From Mytilus galloprovincialis (Eukaryota > Mollusca > Bivalvia > Mytilida > Mytilidae), in contig NC_134847.1 of NCBI RefSeq assembly GCF_965363235.1, positions 61,226,439-61,290,438 of the forward strand: a stretch of 64,000 nucleotides of DNA, read 5' to 3'. Positions 1 through 12,100 of the stretch are shown here, one piece after another; position 1 is the first letter of the stretch, and each line of letters opens with the position of its first letter. Position numbers and translations under genes: made by a program. Below the pieces are notes generated by a model that was not told the origin of the DNA, did no database searches, and saw only the letters and a program-made list of their open reading frames with translations.

Positions 1-343
1 AAAATTAGAAAGATCGTACCATAGGGAACAAGTGTACTAAGTTTCAAGTTGATTTGACTTCAACTTCATCAAAACCTACCTTGACAACAAAATTTAACCT
101 GAAACTCCCACTTTCATTTTCTATGTTCAGTGGACCGTGATATTGAGTTCAAAATTCTAATTTTCAAGTTGATTGGACTTTAACTTCATCAAAAACTACC
201 TTGACCAAAAACTTTAACCTGAAGCGGGACAGACGGACGTACGGACGAACGGACATACGGTACGACGCACAGACAGACGGACGAAAGACGGACGCACACA
301 CCAGAAAACATAATGCCCCTCTACTATTGTAGGTGGGGCATTA
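1..343 (+). repeat. Dispersed repeat ending in a hairpin
   Basis: The sequence holds two diverged internal units (about 40-106 and 160-220), both with a TCAAGTTGATT-GACTT motif followed by ACTTCATCAAAA. An ACGG/GACGG-rich tract follows (about 227-297). The right end is a near-perfect hairpin at 311-343 (TAATGCCCC ... GGGGCATTA). The layout of internal units, GACGG tract and terminal palindrome resembles the larger element at 17286-18966, although the unit sequences differ. The left end lies outside the window. It is probably a non-autonomous element; the family is not known to me. Confidence 0.6.
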
Positions 344-636
344 AAAAAGGACCATGTTAACTTTAGAAAATGGAAAAAATATTGTTGAGAAAATCATATA
401 TTATATATGTAACACTACATTGTCTTTAACGATTACCAATTGATTATGATAATCTTGAATGATCAATACGTGAACATGTACAAAATGGAGGATGGTAAAT
501 GCGTTTTTAATTATTTCGCTTGCCCTGTTGTTGTGAATGATATACGAAGTAAAGACAAAACAAAAATGATTACAGAATTGCCAGTTCATATGAAAATAGT
601 ACAATACTGATATTCTTTGCGTTGTATTTTTTTCAG

Positions 637-2324
637 AATATTCATCTAGTGAAGCTAATGATGCATCTACGACGGTATCAAACATAGTTAGTGCAGTGGA
701 CATAACAGCCAACACGTTTAAAGATGTTACCGAAAAAGTAAATGGTACAGTCGATAAAACAGTCAATATGTTGAATGATACTACCGATAAAGTAGTTCGT
801 ACAGTTGGCGAAGCTGCCAACACGTTTACAGATGTTACCGATAAAGTAGTCCGTTCCGCCGAAATAGCAGCCAACACGTTAACAGATGTTACCGATAAAG
901 TAGTCAGTACAGTTGACAAGACAGCCAATACGTTTAAAGATGTTACCGATAAAGTAGTCAGTTTAGTTGACGAAGCAGCTAGTGAAATAACAGGAACAAC
1001 ATATAAAAATGAGACAGCCTTTAAAACGGATAGCATAGATAGTGAGGCTGAAAAATTCTGTAGTGCTATTGACGTTGAGGCATCTTTTGAACATACAAAT
1101 TATGAAACACATACCACAAGGGATAAAACAAACGATACACATCATGAAGAAGTAGATAAAGTTGCCAGTCAAGTTGAAATGACAGATGTAGCCAATGGAG
1201 TTGTCATAATAAGTGATAAAGAAGACAGTAGTGTTGACAGAGTAACCAGTGCAACCAATATATTTGAAGCAGACGGAGAAATTCGTATCGTACTCATTGG
1301 TCGAACAGGGACTGGTAAAAGTGCAACTGGAAACACTCTCTTAGGGTTTGATCAGTTCCGATCACTGCCCTCGGGGTCTTCGGTTACAGACAAATGTAAA
1401 CCAGGAGAATCTATTAGAAATGAAAAGAAAGTTGTAGTAGTTGATACACCCGGTTTATTTGACACGGAGGTGACGAATGAAACTGTCACCAAGGAGATAA
1501 TCAAATGTATCGGAATGACGTCACCAGGACCGCATGCTGTTGTTCTTGTTGTGAGTATCGGTCGATTTACAAAAGAAGAACAAGATACTGTCAAGCATTT
1601 TGTTAATCATTTTGGGAATGGCGTTTTCAAATATATGATCGTTCTTTTTACTCGAAAGGATGACCTGACAAAAATGAAACAGTCAATTCATCAATATGTG
1701 GAAACAGTCCCAAAAGAACTTAAAACTATCCTTCAACAATGCGGTAATAGGTATATTTCTTTTAACAATGACGCAACTGGACAACCACAGAGAGACCAGG
1801 TTAATGAATTTTTTGAAATGGTCGAATCGATGTGTAGTGAGAATGGCCACTCCTGTTATACGAATGAAATATATCAAGAAGCTGAAATTACATTGCAGAG
1901 AAGGATGCAGATTGAAAGGGAAAAGTTGAAAATGCAGAAAAAACTAGAGATTGATGCTGCCAGAAATGAAGTAGAATGTAAATACCTGGAAACGCTTGCA
2001 CAAGAAATGAATGACAAAAGTGAACTAGAAGATGCCTTGATTTCTGGAAAAATGGTTTCTGACCTGGAAAAAGCCGAGCTGCAGAATAAACTCGATGAAT
2101 CAAAGAAGAAAATGAAAAGAAAACTAGAAATGAAAGAAAAAGAACTACAGGAAGAAATGAAAAAGAAGGAGGATGAATTCAATAAAAAGATGTCTTCGGA
2201 TGGATTGAGAGCAAACGAAAGAAATAACGTAGAAAAGGAAAGCGGAGATACGTTAACTGATTTAGTTGGCGGATTAAAAAAAATAGCAACGGGTTTTGCT
2301 AAAATATTTAAAATCAATTGGTGA
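637..2324 (+). CDS. GIMAP/AIG1-like GTPase, large terminal exon
   Basis: This is the last coding exon (561 codons plus stop) of an AIG1/GIMAP-family GTPase; the family binds GTP and acts in immune cell survival and pathogen response in animals and plants. The reading frame stays open up to a TTTTTTTCAG acceptor at 627-636, so at least one 5' exon is missing or unrecognised and no in-window ATG start is claimed. Residues are counted from Val at 696. Five 18-aa repeats come first (1-90), then a Thr/Asp/Glu-rich linker. The G domain follows: P-loop GRTGTGKS (202-209), DTPG (250-253) and FTRKDDL as the AIG1-type G4. A long Lys/Glu coiled coil follows (about 395-505), then a C-terminal amphipathic stretch ending KIATGFAKIFKINW that could touch membrane. 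Stop TGA is at 2322-2324. The repeats replace the short N terminus usual for the family. The family call is firm; the full gene structure is not known. Confidence 0.88.
696..965 (+). repeat. Five tandem 54-bp coding repeats (18 aa each)
   Basis: Units start at 696, 750, 804, 858 and 912, each following the pattern VDxxANTFxDVTDKVVxx; a sixth starts at 966 and decays after VDEAAS. The most conserved block is D-V-T-D-K-V-V. Eighteen residues equal exactly five alpha-helical turns, so each unit would present the same face. The repeats lie inside the GIMAP exon, upstream of the G domain. Confidence 0.85.
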
Positions 2325-2332
2325 ATTATGTA

Positions 2333-2338
2333 AATAAA
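2333..2338 (+). promoter_or_regulatory. Candidate polyadenylation signal of the GIMAP-like gene
   Basis: AATAAA lies 9 bp after the TGA stop. A dispersed repeat (AATAAAGGCAACAGTAGTAT) begins here too, so the signal may be supplied by the repeat. Such a short 3' UTR is possible but unproven. Confidence 0.4.
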
Positions 2339-2790
2339 GGCAACAGTAGTATACCGCTGTTCAAAACTCATAAATCCATGGACAAAAAACAAAATCGGGA
2401 TAACAAACCAAAACCGAGGGAAACGCATTAAATATAAGAGGAGAACAACGACATAACACTAAAATGTAACACATATAGACAAAATCCCACGAGAATAACA
2501 AATATAACATATATATATAACATCAAAACCAAATACATGAATTTGGGATAGACAAGTACCGTGACACGTCTTATCGCAATGTGAATTTACACTCAAAAAT
2601 AAGAGAAAACAAACGACACAACGTTATAATGTAATACACACAGAAACGAACTATAATATAACAATGACCATATTCCTGACTTGGTACAGGGCATTTTTAA
2701 AGGAAAAAATGGTGGGTTGAACCTGGTTTTGTGGCATGCCAAACCTCGCACTTTTATGGCCATGTGAAATATAACATCAAAATGACAACA
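2334..2790 (+). repeat. Dispersed repeat, GGCAACAGTAGTATACC family
   Basis: It opens with GGCAACAGTAGTATACCGCT and later has a GGTGGGTTGAACCTGGTTTT block. The same modules recur in reverse at 53280-53575 and in a shortened copy at 40197-40500. No coding potential was recognised. The family is unnamed here. Confidence 0.6.
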
Positions 2791-2864
2791 CAGGACTACA
2801 ATATAAATAAATTGGAGAACACAATTGACAAAGAATCACACGAACAACAGCCAACAAAAGGCAA

Positions 2865-3030
2865 CAAGTTCAAAATTTTAATACGCCAGAAGTGTATTTT
2901 GTCCACACAAGACCTATGTGTGACGCACAGATACAAAAGTTTGAAAGCCGAAACGAGTACAAAGTTGAACAGCATCGAGGACCAAAAGATCAAAAAGGTT
3001 GTGCCAAAAACGGCAAGGGTTTTCCGTTAA
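2865..3030 (+). repeat. Diverged copy of the GCGCGTTTCGTCTAC-core repeat
   Basis: From about 2880 the sequence follows the better copies at 15836 and 55126: TACGCCAGA, a decayed core, then AAGTTGAACAGCATCGAGGACC and AAAAGGTTGTGCCAAA. The core itself has drifted, so this is an old copy. Confidence 0.5.
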
Positions 3031-4009
3031 GTTACCAGAAAATCCCTATAATTTAGAGTAATTTATACTTTTGCAAACAGTAAATTTAATAAAATGAATA
3101 TTCAAAAGATGTACATGATAAAGCTGAAGTTTTCAACAAATAAACGTTCTTTAAAAACAATAAAATACCAAATTCCAAGAATGAACGATTTGTATTTTTC
3201 TTTAAAGTTTCTTTTGTACTTAAAATGTACAAAATTTAAACCAAGATATTACGCTGTTTTTTCTAGTCGTATGACATGTAAGGTTTTTGTAATTTTTATC
3301 ACAGTTACTGATATCTAATTATGTAAATGATTCTACCGGATACTTGATTCAGAAGGGAAAAAATTTGAGGGCAAACTTCATAAATGAGTTCTATAGAAAC
3401 TTTACTATGGTGTTTTTAGGTTTTTATATAGTATTATGTAATCATTACCTTGACCTATAATGGTTTACTTTTATAAAATGTGACCTGGATGGAGAGTTGT
3501 TTCCATGACATTAAAAAAAGTGAGTGTAGAATGAAGTCTACACAGACTGATTTGCACATATATACGTGACGTCACAATTAGAAAGCAGGTCTTGGATTGA
3601 CCCAAAGTCAATCAGCACAATAGAGTAACATAACCACGATACACTAATGTCTTTTCTTTAATGATAAATTTTTAAGATAATCAGGTGTAATCTACCTCAG
3701 GCAAATTTGAGATTAATTTGGCTTTTTATTAATTTCCCTTTAAGTCAAATAGCTCCTTCTGATTCTATGTGTCTATACATTCCTGGAGTCGGTTTTACTA
3801 AACAAAACTTGTGATTAAGATTGATCGTAAGTCATGAATATTTTAGTATACGTACAAAGTGTTTTTGTGATACCGGCTCCTGGCTTTGAATTTTTTTAAG
3901 GTTTGCGTTCCAATTGAATTTTAATCCAGAAGGAGCGTGTCAAACGCATCAACTTATTTTTACTTAATTTAAAGGGAAACAATCAACAACAAAAAAGCCA
4001 TTACAATAG
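3031..4009. other. Intergenic, no gene recognised
   Basis: AT-rich DNA with a fragment of the ATAATGGTTTACTTTTATAAA repeat at about 3459-3500 (fuller copies at 9970 and 30373). Short open frames here have no recognisable domains. Confidence 0.5.
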
Positions 4010-4443
4010 CACCATGTAGAACGACATATGCGGGGTGTCGGCTATGTTTGACACGTGGTTGCAAATTTGAAGCGAAGAAAAAGCTATCAAAGTAGCAAGT
4101 TCAAGTATCAAAATTTCTTTTTTTTAGAATTCTTAGTACCATATAATGTGTGGGGCCCAAAGTAGGTCTTTTATTGAAAGATTTGCATATGATGCCTCAT
4201 AATCTTCAACACGGAAAAATAGGGAGAGGTGTTTGAGAAAACAGAGCACTGAAAACAACTGCTACTGCTCGCAGGAAATAGATTATGTTTTAGTTCCTTC
4301 CGTACAATACATTATATGGTACTAAGAATTCTAAGAAAAGAAGTTTTGATACTTGAACTTAGTTTGATAGTTTTTCTTCTCTTCGAAATTGCCACCCCAT
4401 GTCAAACATAGCCGACACTCCGCATGCGTCGTTCTACACGGTG
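4010..4443. mobile_element. Foldback MITE with about 130-bp inverted repeats
   Basis: The left arm from 4010 (CACCATGTAGAACGAC) matches the reverse complement of the right arm ending at 4443, where the same end reads CACCGTGTAGAACGAC. Similarity runs through GTGTCGGCTATGTTTGACA to the ATATGGTACTAAGAATTCT region, leaving a spacer of about 150 bp. It is flanked by a 5-bp duplication AATAG at 4005-4009 and 4444-4448. There is no coding capacity. The long arms and 5-bp duplication fit a non-autonomous DNA transposon; the superfamily cannot be assigned. Confidence 0.85.
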
Positions 4444-5317
4444 AATAGGACTGAAAAAATGTCTACCCAAATTTTAGAAATATTCACAATGATATCATAA
4501 AGACAAACTATTGTCAGGCAGTGGGTCAGTAAACTTACAATATAGATGTTCAAATTACATTGTTACGTACTTGAAAGTTAGAAGTATTGGTCTGCAAAAC
4601 CATTAATAATATTCAATATCAATATCATGTTTAGAAAGTATTGGATGCAGTTGCTGTAATTTTTTTTTATTACTATTACTAATTTTTAAGTTTTTCTACA
4701 AAATGTACTAAATTGAGCTATAGCCAATTGTTATACTTTTTGTACTAATAAAATATTGTATATTGTTTACCGTGTCTATACCTACATTCTGTTATTTTGA
4801 GTGAAATAATACACAATTGCTTTAATCGTTATTTTTAGGAAAAAAACAAACTTTACATAAGAAAATGTCTGTACCAAGTCAAGATCATATGACAGTTGTT
4901 ATCCATTAGTTGAATTCATTATGATCAATGGGTACTTGATGAGGAAAATCTACATTGTGTTTAAATATAAAAGTATACAGTATAAGAATACAGTAATTAA
5001 AATCAAATAGACACGAATGTAACAGATTAGTTTGTGTTAATATATTCTAATTGTTTAACGTCATTATAATTAGGGAACGACAATTTGATTTTCTTGGGGG
5101 AAAAAAGGAAAACAAATACTTTGACCTGAAAGTAAATGCCTTTTCACAAGACAGATTGATAAAGAATTCTCTGCAATATAAAATGCAGGATAGTTCAATA
5201 CAAATGTTAAAAACGATAAATATATTACCGTGCGAGAAAACCACGAAAAAATACACGTAAGCATGGCTAATCATAAATGATCAGCGTAAATATAAAAAAA
5301 GTGTTATTAATATAATA
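4444..5317. other. Intergenic, upstream of the LINE insertion
   Basis: AT-rich, no gene recognised. A fragment of the CTGTACCAAGTCA...ATGACAGTTGTTATC repeat family lies at about 4859-4910 (compare 22618-22790). Confidence 0.45.
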
Positions 5318-5331
5318 TAAACGTGGAAATG
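5318..5331. repeat. Left target-site duplication of the LINE
   Basis: TAAACGTGGAAATG, identical to 8937-8950, brackets the LINE. A perfect 14-bp match implies a recent insertion. Confidence 0.9.
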
Positions 5332-8300
5332 GTGCTGGTGGTTGTACCACAGGATTGTGCATGCGTCTAGTGTGGTAGAGCCATAGGCTTTTTATCACCG
5401 CTGGCTAGCCTGCTTGCAGGTGAAAAAGAAAGCCGAGTGAGTAAGTCTTTCTGCCAGTACATAGCCTCTGCACTATTCAAGACTTCTGCAATGCCTCCAC
5501 GCGACGGCACACGGTAACTAGGGTCTAGTACCCTAGGCATAATTGTAGAGGATCTCGGAGTAGCAAGGACCCCAGAGATGCAGTGTGTAGGCCCACCGGC
5601 GTGTGGTCATGCCCTAGCACTCATCAACCTTGCCCCAGCTATGGGTAAATAGTTGGCCAGATGAGGGTCGTTTACCTTGGTTGGTAACTCATCTATGAGA
5701 GTAAACTCTATCTAAACCGGGTAGATCACAACTCGATAGCCATGGTAGGCAACTGATCTATAGGACGGGAACCTAGATGAAAAACCCCTGGTCCTCCTAG
5801 GTGGGGGTTAAGCATGAGGCTAATAACCTCATCTTGTAAAAAGACTATTATTACAGAAATCAACACAAGAAATCAAATTACAGATGGAAACCTTGAGGCG
5901 ACGAGTTACTTAAATACAAGTAACAATATGAATGCTCAAGGAAAAAGCCTGCAAAGGGAGGCCTTAAGCAGGAATCGTAACCTCATGGATCCAAAGAAAA
6001 CCATAAAGGTTGGTACCTGGAATGTAAGAACAATGTACCAGGTATCAAAAACGGCGCAAGTCATTAAAGAGATGGACAGATACAACATAGCCATCATGGG
6101 AATAAGTGAGTGTAGATGGACAGGATCTGGGAAAACTGTCTCAAGCAACCACACCATCATCTTCTCTGGAAGAGCTGATGACCAACATAAAGAAGGAGTT
6201 GGGCTGATCATGAACAAAGAAAGTGCTAAAAGCTTAATAGAATGGGAGCCAATAAATGAAAGACTCATAAAAGCTCGCTTCAATTCCACCTATGCAAAGA
6301 CCACAATAATCCAATGTTACTCACCCACAAATGATGCAGAAGATGAAGTGAAAGATGCTTATTATGAAACTTTACAAACACAGATAGTCAAAACACCTCA
6401 ACATGATGTCCTTCTGATAATTGGTGATCAGAATGCCAAGGTTGGTAATGATAACAGCCAACATGAACGATCAATGGGCAGAGAAGGGCTTGGAATCATG
6501 AATGAAAATGGAGAAAGACTAGCTGACTTTTGCTCAACAAATGGGCTTGTTATTGGAGGTACCTTGTTCAAACACAAAGGCATACACAAAATAACATGGA
6601 ACTCGCCAAACAACCGTGACAAAAATCAGATAGACCATGTTATAATAAACGGCAAATGGAGAAGATCACTTCTTGATACAAGATCATATAGGGGAGCTGA
6701 TGTATATAGTGACCATTATCTAATAATAGCAAAAGTACGACTCAAATTGAAGAAGGCAGAAAGTATGAAAAGAACATGTAGAAAGATCATAGATACAAAA
6801 CAACTTTATGATGCAGAAGTTAAAAAGAAATTTTGCATAGAACTTAAGAACAGGTTTAAAGCATTAGAAGATCTTAGTCAGATGGAAGAAATTGATCTAG
6901 AAAATAAGTGGGAAAACATCAAACAAGTCTACCAAGAGACCGCTGAAAAAACAATTGGATTTCGTAGAAAGAACGATAAACAATGGCTAACACAAGACAC
7001 CTGGACAATAATTGATGAGAGACGAAAGATTAAAGAAAAAGTCCTTAACACCAAGTCACTTAGACTAAAAGAACAGATGCAGAAAGAATATAACCAAAAG
7101 GATAAAGAGGTGAAAAGATCAGCAAGAAAGGATAAAAGAAAATTCATCGAGACACGTGCCGAAGAAGCAGAAAAGGCAGCAAAAAAAGGTGATTTAAATA
7201 CAGTATATAAAATAACCAAGGAACTTAGTGGAAAAGCCAGTCAAGTACCACCTGTTAAAAACAAAAATGGTAAATTGTTAACAACACATGATGAAAAGAC
7301 CAAACGATGGGTAGAACATTTCAAAAATGTCCTGAACAGGCCAGAACCAACAGTACCTTTTGAAGGCATGCAACAACAATGTGAACTTGATATAAATATC
7401 AACTCCCCATCTAAGGAAGAAATAAAAATAGCCATTAAATCCATGAAGACTGGAAAAGCTGCAGGCATAGATGGGATTCAAGCTGAACTTTTAAAGGCCG
7501 ACATAGCAACTGCAACAGATGTTTTGTACAGTCTATTCAATACTATCTGGGAGAAAAACATCATCCCAAAAGACTGGGCAAAAGGTCTTATAGTGAAGCT
7601 TCCCAAAAAAGGTGATCTAGGAAATTGTGACAATTGGAGGGGCATCACCCTACTATCAATTCCTAGTAAGGTTTTCTGTCGCATACTCCTCAATAGAATA
7701 GATAAAGAACTAGATAGAATCCTAAGACAAGAACAAGCAGGTTTTAGAAAAGGCAAAGGATGCATAGATCAAATCTTTGCACTGAAAAACATTGTAGAAT
7801 AGTCAATAGAATGGAAAACACCACTCTTTATCAACTTTATTGACTTCAAGAAGGCCTTCGACAGCGTCCATAGAGATACACTCTGGAAAATTTTAAGATC
7901 ATACGGAGTACCAGACAAGATAGTGACCCTCATTAAATGCTTATACACAAAATTTGAATGTTCTGTCTTATTAGACAACAAAGAGACAGAATGGTTTGCA
8001 GTGGACTCCGGGGTAAGACAAGGATGCATCATCTCTCCTATCCTATTCCTAGTTGCAATCGATTGGGTAATGAGAAAAACCACAAATGACGAGAAAAGAG
8101 GAATAACATGGTCTATGTTTACAACACTGGAAGACCTAGATTTTGCAGATGATATTGCCTTATTATCATCTCGGCATGATCATATGCAAGAAAAGACCAA
8201 CAGACTCAGCCATTTCGCAAGCCAAACCGGACTCCAACTCAACACACAGAAAACAGAGGAAATGAGATTAAACACCTCATCTCAAAGAAAACTAGAGGTT

Positions 8301-8936
8301 GATGGAAATGAAATTCAAAAAGTTGATAAATTTATTTATTTGGGCACAGTCATCAGCACTAAAGATTCTACACAAAAGGACATCAAAAACAGATTGGCAA
8401 AAGCAAGAACATCATTTCAAAAACTAAGGAACATCTGGAGATCAAAGCAATACAGCCGAAAAACAAAAATCAAATTATACAATAGCAACGTAAAACCTGT
8501 TCTTTTGTATGGAAGTGAATGTTGGAGAGTTACGAAAGCAGATATGAGGGCACTTTCTTCATTTCACCACAGCTGCCTCCGACAAATCTGCAGAATATTT
8601 TGGCCTAATACCATCTCGAACACCAACCTACTAAAAATGACAGAGTCGTCATGTATAATCGACGAGATAACACAGAAGCGCTTCCGGTGGCTTGGACATG
8701 TTTTGAGAAAGGAAAACTCAAGCATAACAAAAACAGCCCTTAGATGGACACCACAGGGAAAGAGACCAAGAGGACGTCCCAAAACAACATGGCGGAGGAC
8801 AATAGAGAATGAATTAAAAGACCTAAAGATGACATGGGGAGAGGCAGAAACAATGGCAAAGAACAGAACAGAGTGGCGAGGACTTGTGTTGACCTTATGC
8901 TCAGATCGGAGCAAAGAGGATAAGTAAGTAAGTAAG
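5332..8936 (+). mobile_element. Near-intact RTE-type LINE
   Basis: A 3.6-kb non-LTR retrotransposon bounded by a 14-bp target duplication. It has a 5' UTR of about 480 bp that is more GC-rich than the flanks (5332-5813), one long frame encoding endonuclease plus reverse transcriptase, almost no 3' UTR, and a (TAAG)n tail at about 8921-8936. A single ORF without a gag-like ORF1, and a short tandem 3' tail rather than poly(A), fit the RTE/BovB group. It lies on the + strand, 68 bp downstream of the stop of the oppositely oriented SLC22 gene and so probably inside its 3' UTR. The corresponding place in the second unit (about 33770) has no LINE. Clade assignment is from memory of the family. Confidence 0.88.
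5814..8927 (+). pseudogene. LINE ORF: AP endonuclease plus reverse transcriptase, one stop
   Basis: The frame spans 1038 codons and is closed by a single in-frame TAG at 7800-7802; frame is kept on both sides, so this is a point change (likely CAG to TAG). The N-terminal endonuclease of the exonuclease/endonuclease/phosphatase fold shows GTWNVRTMYQ, ISECRWTGSG, GDQNAKVG (the usual GDFNA motif changed) and SDHYL with the catalytic His. The reverse transcriptase shows GKAAGIDGI, WRGITLLSIPSK, EQAGFRKGKG, then after the stop FIDFKKAFDSVH, SGVRQGCIISP and the catalytic FADD. A C-terminal region with LYGSECWR and RWLGHVLRK, common in this group, closes the protein. The ATG at 5814 is the first in frame. 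The family normally nicks target DNA and copies its own RNA there; this copy would need readthrough. Confidence 0.88.
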
Positions 8937-8950
8937 TAAACGTGGAAATG
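8937..8950. repeat. Right target-site duplication of the LINE
   Basis: TAAACGTGGAAATG repeats the left flank exactly. Its first bases overlap the end of the (TAAG)n tail, so the true duplication could be one or two bases shorter. Confidence 0.88.
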
Positions 8951-9004
8951 TATGTATATTTCTACTTTTATATGCCTTCAGATCTGCAAATATTTGTTTA
9001 ATTT

Positions 9005-9116
9005 TCAATTTAAAACAGTGTAAATCTCTTTCACTTTCGCCTTTTCTTTTCCAGTGTTTGAGAGGTATTCTTTAAGTGTGGATTTTTCTTTGTCGACATC
9101 GTCGAGGTCTAATTTT
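9005..9116 (-). CDS. SLC22 copy 1, exon 10 (charged C-terminal tail)
   Basis: Encodes the last 37 residues, a Lys/Asp/Glu-rich tail ([17 protein letters not shown] and onward) ending TVLN and TGA at 9005-9007. The acceptor is TTTGTAG|AAAA. Copy 2 keeps a similar but longer tail; copy 3 has none. Confidence 0.85.
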
Positions 9117-12100
9117 CTACAAATAAAAAAAAAAAACAATTTCAATGTCTATTTCCACCTTTGAAAGTTGTAACATTTTTATAAAGAGGAAGCTTTTAAA
9201 TGATAAATTAGGATCAGGATAATTAAAGCTTAATTTAAAATACACGGGGGCCTCGGTGGCCAATTGCAAGTGGTCAAAACAAAAGTAGTTATATTACTGT
9301 AATTAATAGCCAGTCAACACTCAGAATGTGAGTTCGAACATTGCTCATGCGGGTGCACTCGACTCCAATCTTAATTGACTAGGATCGTCAGTTTTCCTAT
9401 CGAAGGTCGGTTGTTTTCTCCGTGCACTCCGGCTTCCTGCACCAATAAAAAATGGCCGCCACGAAAAAGCCCAAATGTGGCTCTAAAAAGTGGCGTTTCA
9501 ACACCAACAATCAATCAGTTAACTACACGGTGCTGAAGACAATAGAAAAGAAAAATATATGAATGCAAAATACATCCCGAACAATTCAAAACAAACATAT
9601 ATCTCATAGACATGTAAAAAGAATGAAGTCCTCGCTTCTTTATGGATGGCAAAAATTAGCAAGACACCAGTAAATGCAATAAATGTGCCACGATATTTCG
9701 TCATTCTAACATACTATTGATTCAATTTTATATGCATTTACTTTATGAAATATTTGAATTCCCACTTTGCGGTTCACTGAAAATGTAATAGTGATCGGCG
9801 AAACAGGGTGCATGTCTTCACATACTCTTGATAAATAAGAGATAAAGATGATTGTGTTTTAAAAGCTTTAGTTAAAGCCCTGGCATTTATTTATGATACA
9901 CGTGTATGAATGCTGTAGAATGGACATATTTCTCGTTTTTATATTGATTATCATTTGACCGTTGGTTTTCCAGATTGAATGGTTTTACATTACTAATTTT
10001 TGGGGCCCTTTATAGCTTGCTGTTCGGTGTGAGCCAAGGCTCCGCGTTGAAGGCCATACTTTGACATATAATGATTTACTTTTATAAATTGTTATTTGGT
10101 TGGTGAGTTGTCTCATTAGCACTCATACCATATCTTCCTATATCTCTATATGGGAGACAGCTTAAAAATTTGAACTTAGAAATTTAAGATTAGAAATGAA
10201 TAAACTTTATTACTTTATGAGCTTCATCCGTTATAATGCGAAACAATATATATATAATACTATAATATGCAACCTTTGTAGGCGAATCATATACATTCCA
10301 ATTTTCTTGCATGGTTATTTTTTTCTCTTACATATATAGCTAGTTTTAAAACAAAATATGCATTGAAATCAAAAGATTTTCTTTCTTTTTTAAGTAGTGA
10401 AGTGTCTTTAATGAAAAATGCATTATGAATATCTGTCTTATTAAAATGAATGCAAGGAGTATACACAAACTCACTTTGTAAAATCTTTGGCTTCTCTTAC
10501 TGTTTCTGGTAATTTCCTATTTAAGGTCTCTGGAAGGATAAGACAAAGTAGTCCCGCAGAAACGGAACAACCACCAAATATAACTAATGGTAAAGCTTGT
10601 CCAAATTTGCCTCCAACAACATCAGCCTATAAAATAAAGCATACACTATATGCTTTACCAGTATAGTATACTATATGGCAGGATAAGTCTGTAAATACAC
10701 CAATCTGCATTCACTGTGCGAATCTGACTACGGACTTCCGAGTAATAGGACCCAAATGACATGTATCATCTTTATTTAATCTCCTTATTCATAAAATGCT
10801 TCCAAAGAAAAATTCTTATAAATATGTTGATGAAATTTTTATCAATAATCATTTACAATCAACATAAAACACGTGGTAAGGGTAAATATTACTTAAACTA
10901 AAATAGAACTTAAAGAAGAATAAATTTAACATAAATAGAACAGCATGTTCAACCATATCTTTGCGTACAGTCTAGGTCAAAAACATATAACGTACTGATT
11001 GAGCTACATATGGAGCCACCATTCCACCAATTCTTGCAATACAGGAGCTTAAACCCATTCCACTGTTTCGGACCACAGTAGGATACAGTTCCATGGAATA
11101 AACATAAATAATTCCGAAGGCTGCAGCTGAACCCATTTTTCCAATGATGGCTAAAGTTAGAGTTAATGGTTGCAATTCTGAAATATAGCAAGGCAAAATA
11201 ATGATAGAAATGCAAAAGGTTTTCAAATTCCAAAGAAGATTATATTGTCATGGTATCTTATAAATTGTGTAGGAATGAAATGTTTCTTTTTATAGCGTTA
11301 TTGTTTTGTTAAATTGTCGATGGATTCACATTAAAAATTCCCAGCTTCATATTAACAAATTTGTGCATGAGCAACGCTTTTACAACCATTTAAGATCATA
11401 AAATATTTCTTTTGATTTTTTATGGAATATTTTAACATTTTTGCTGATAGCACATGCAGTCGTATCATTTATATTTAATACAGAAATACAATTTCATATT
11501 GGAGTGTCTCTAGATTGTTGTCAACCAATGTGTGTATGTATGTGTATGCTCTGTAAGATTCCTCCGTTTTTCGGAGCACCCCTTCAGAGCTGCCAGGGTA
11601 GTGTAGTATCCGTGTACACTCCCTTTTAGGACTAATAAAGATGTGTCACTAACGTATTTACAACAATATCTACAAAAACAATCCCCAGCCAAACACAAAG
11701 GGAGTGCTAGGACAACGGAAAGTCTGTTATTATGGTGAAGGTAGCCGGAACACCCAACAGAAACAGATAAACCGAAGAGATATCAGTAGATCTGCAGGTC
11801 AAAATAGGGTCAACTTTGACCAACCTAGATCACCAAAGTAATAATCATAGTTGAAACCTCAGTCTGCGTACCAGAGAAGTGAATAGGAGGGTTAACATCG
11901 CCCTTCTCATGTCTGAAATTTTCAGCTCACAGATTCAGATTCGAACCGAACATTCAGCACTGGACCACGAACCCGCCTCAAAATCAAAATTACTGATTCT
12001 AATGGAACAAACATATAAAAAGTAAAATAGCAAAACAAATAAACCGAACTCCAATTCTAAACGGAAAGTACCTGATCAAATGGAAAAAATCAACGCTCAA

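Noticed and set aside
401-1036. Minus-strand open frame of 211 codons opposite the GIMAP repeats
   Set aside because: It is a repetitive shadow of the 54-bp repeats in the GIMAP exon and has no domain of its own.
1874-2428. Minus-strand frame of 184 codons, Ser/Phe-rich
   Set aside because: It is the antisense of the Lys/Glu coiled coil; the composition follows from the opposite strand.
9245-9517. A tRNA gene
   Set aside because: Box-B-like sequence is present, but there is no cloverleaf; the length and CAATCAATCA tail fit a SINE.
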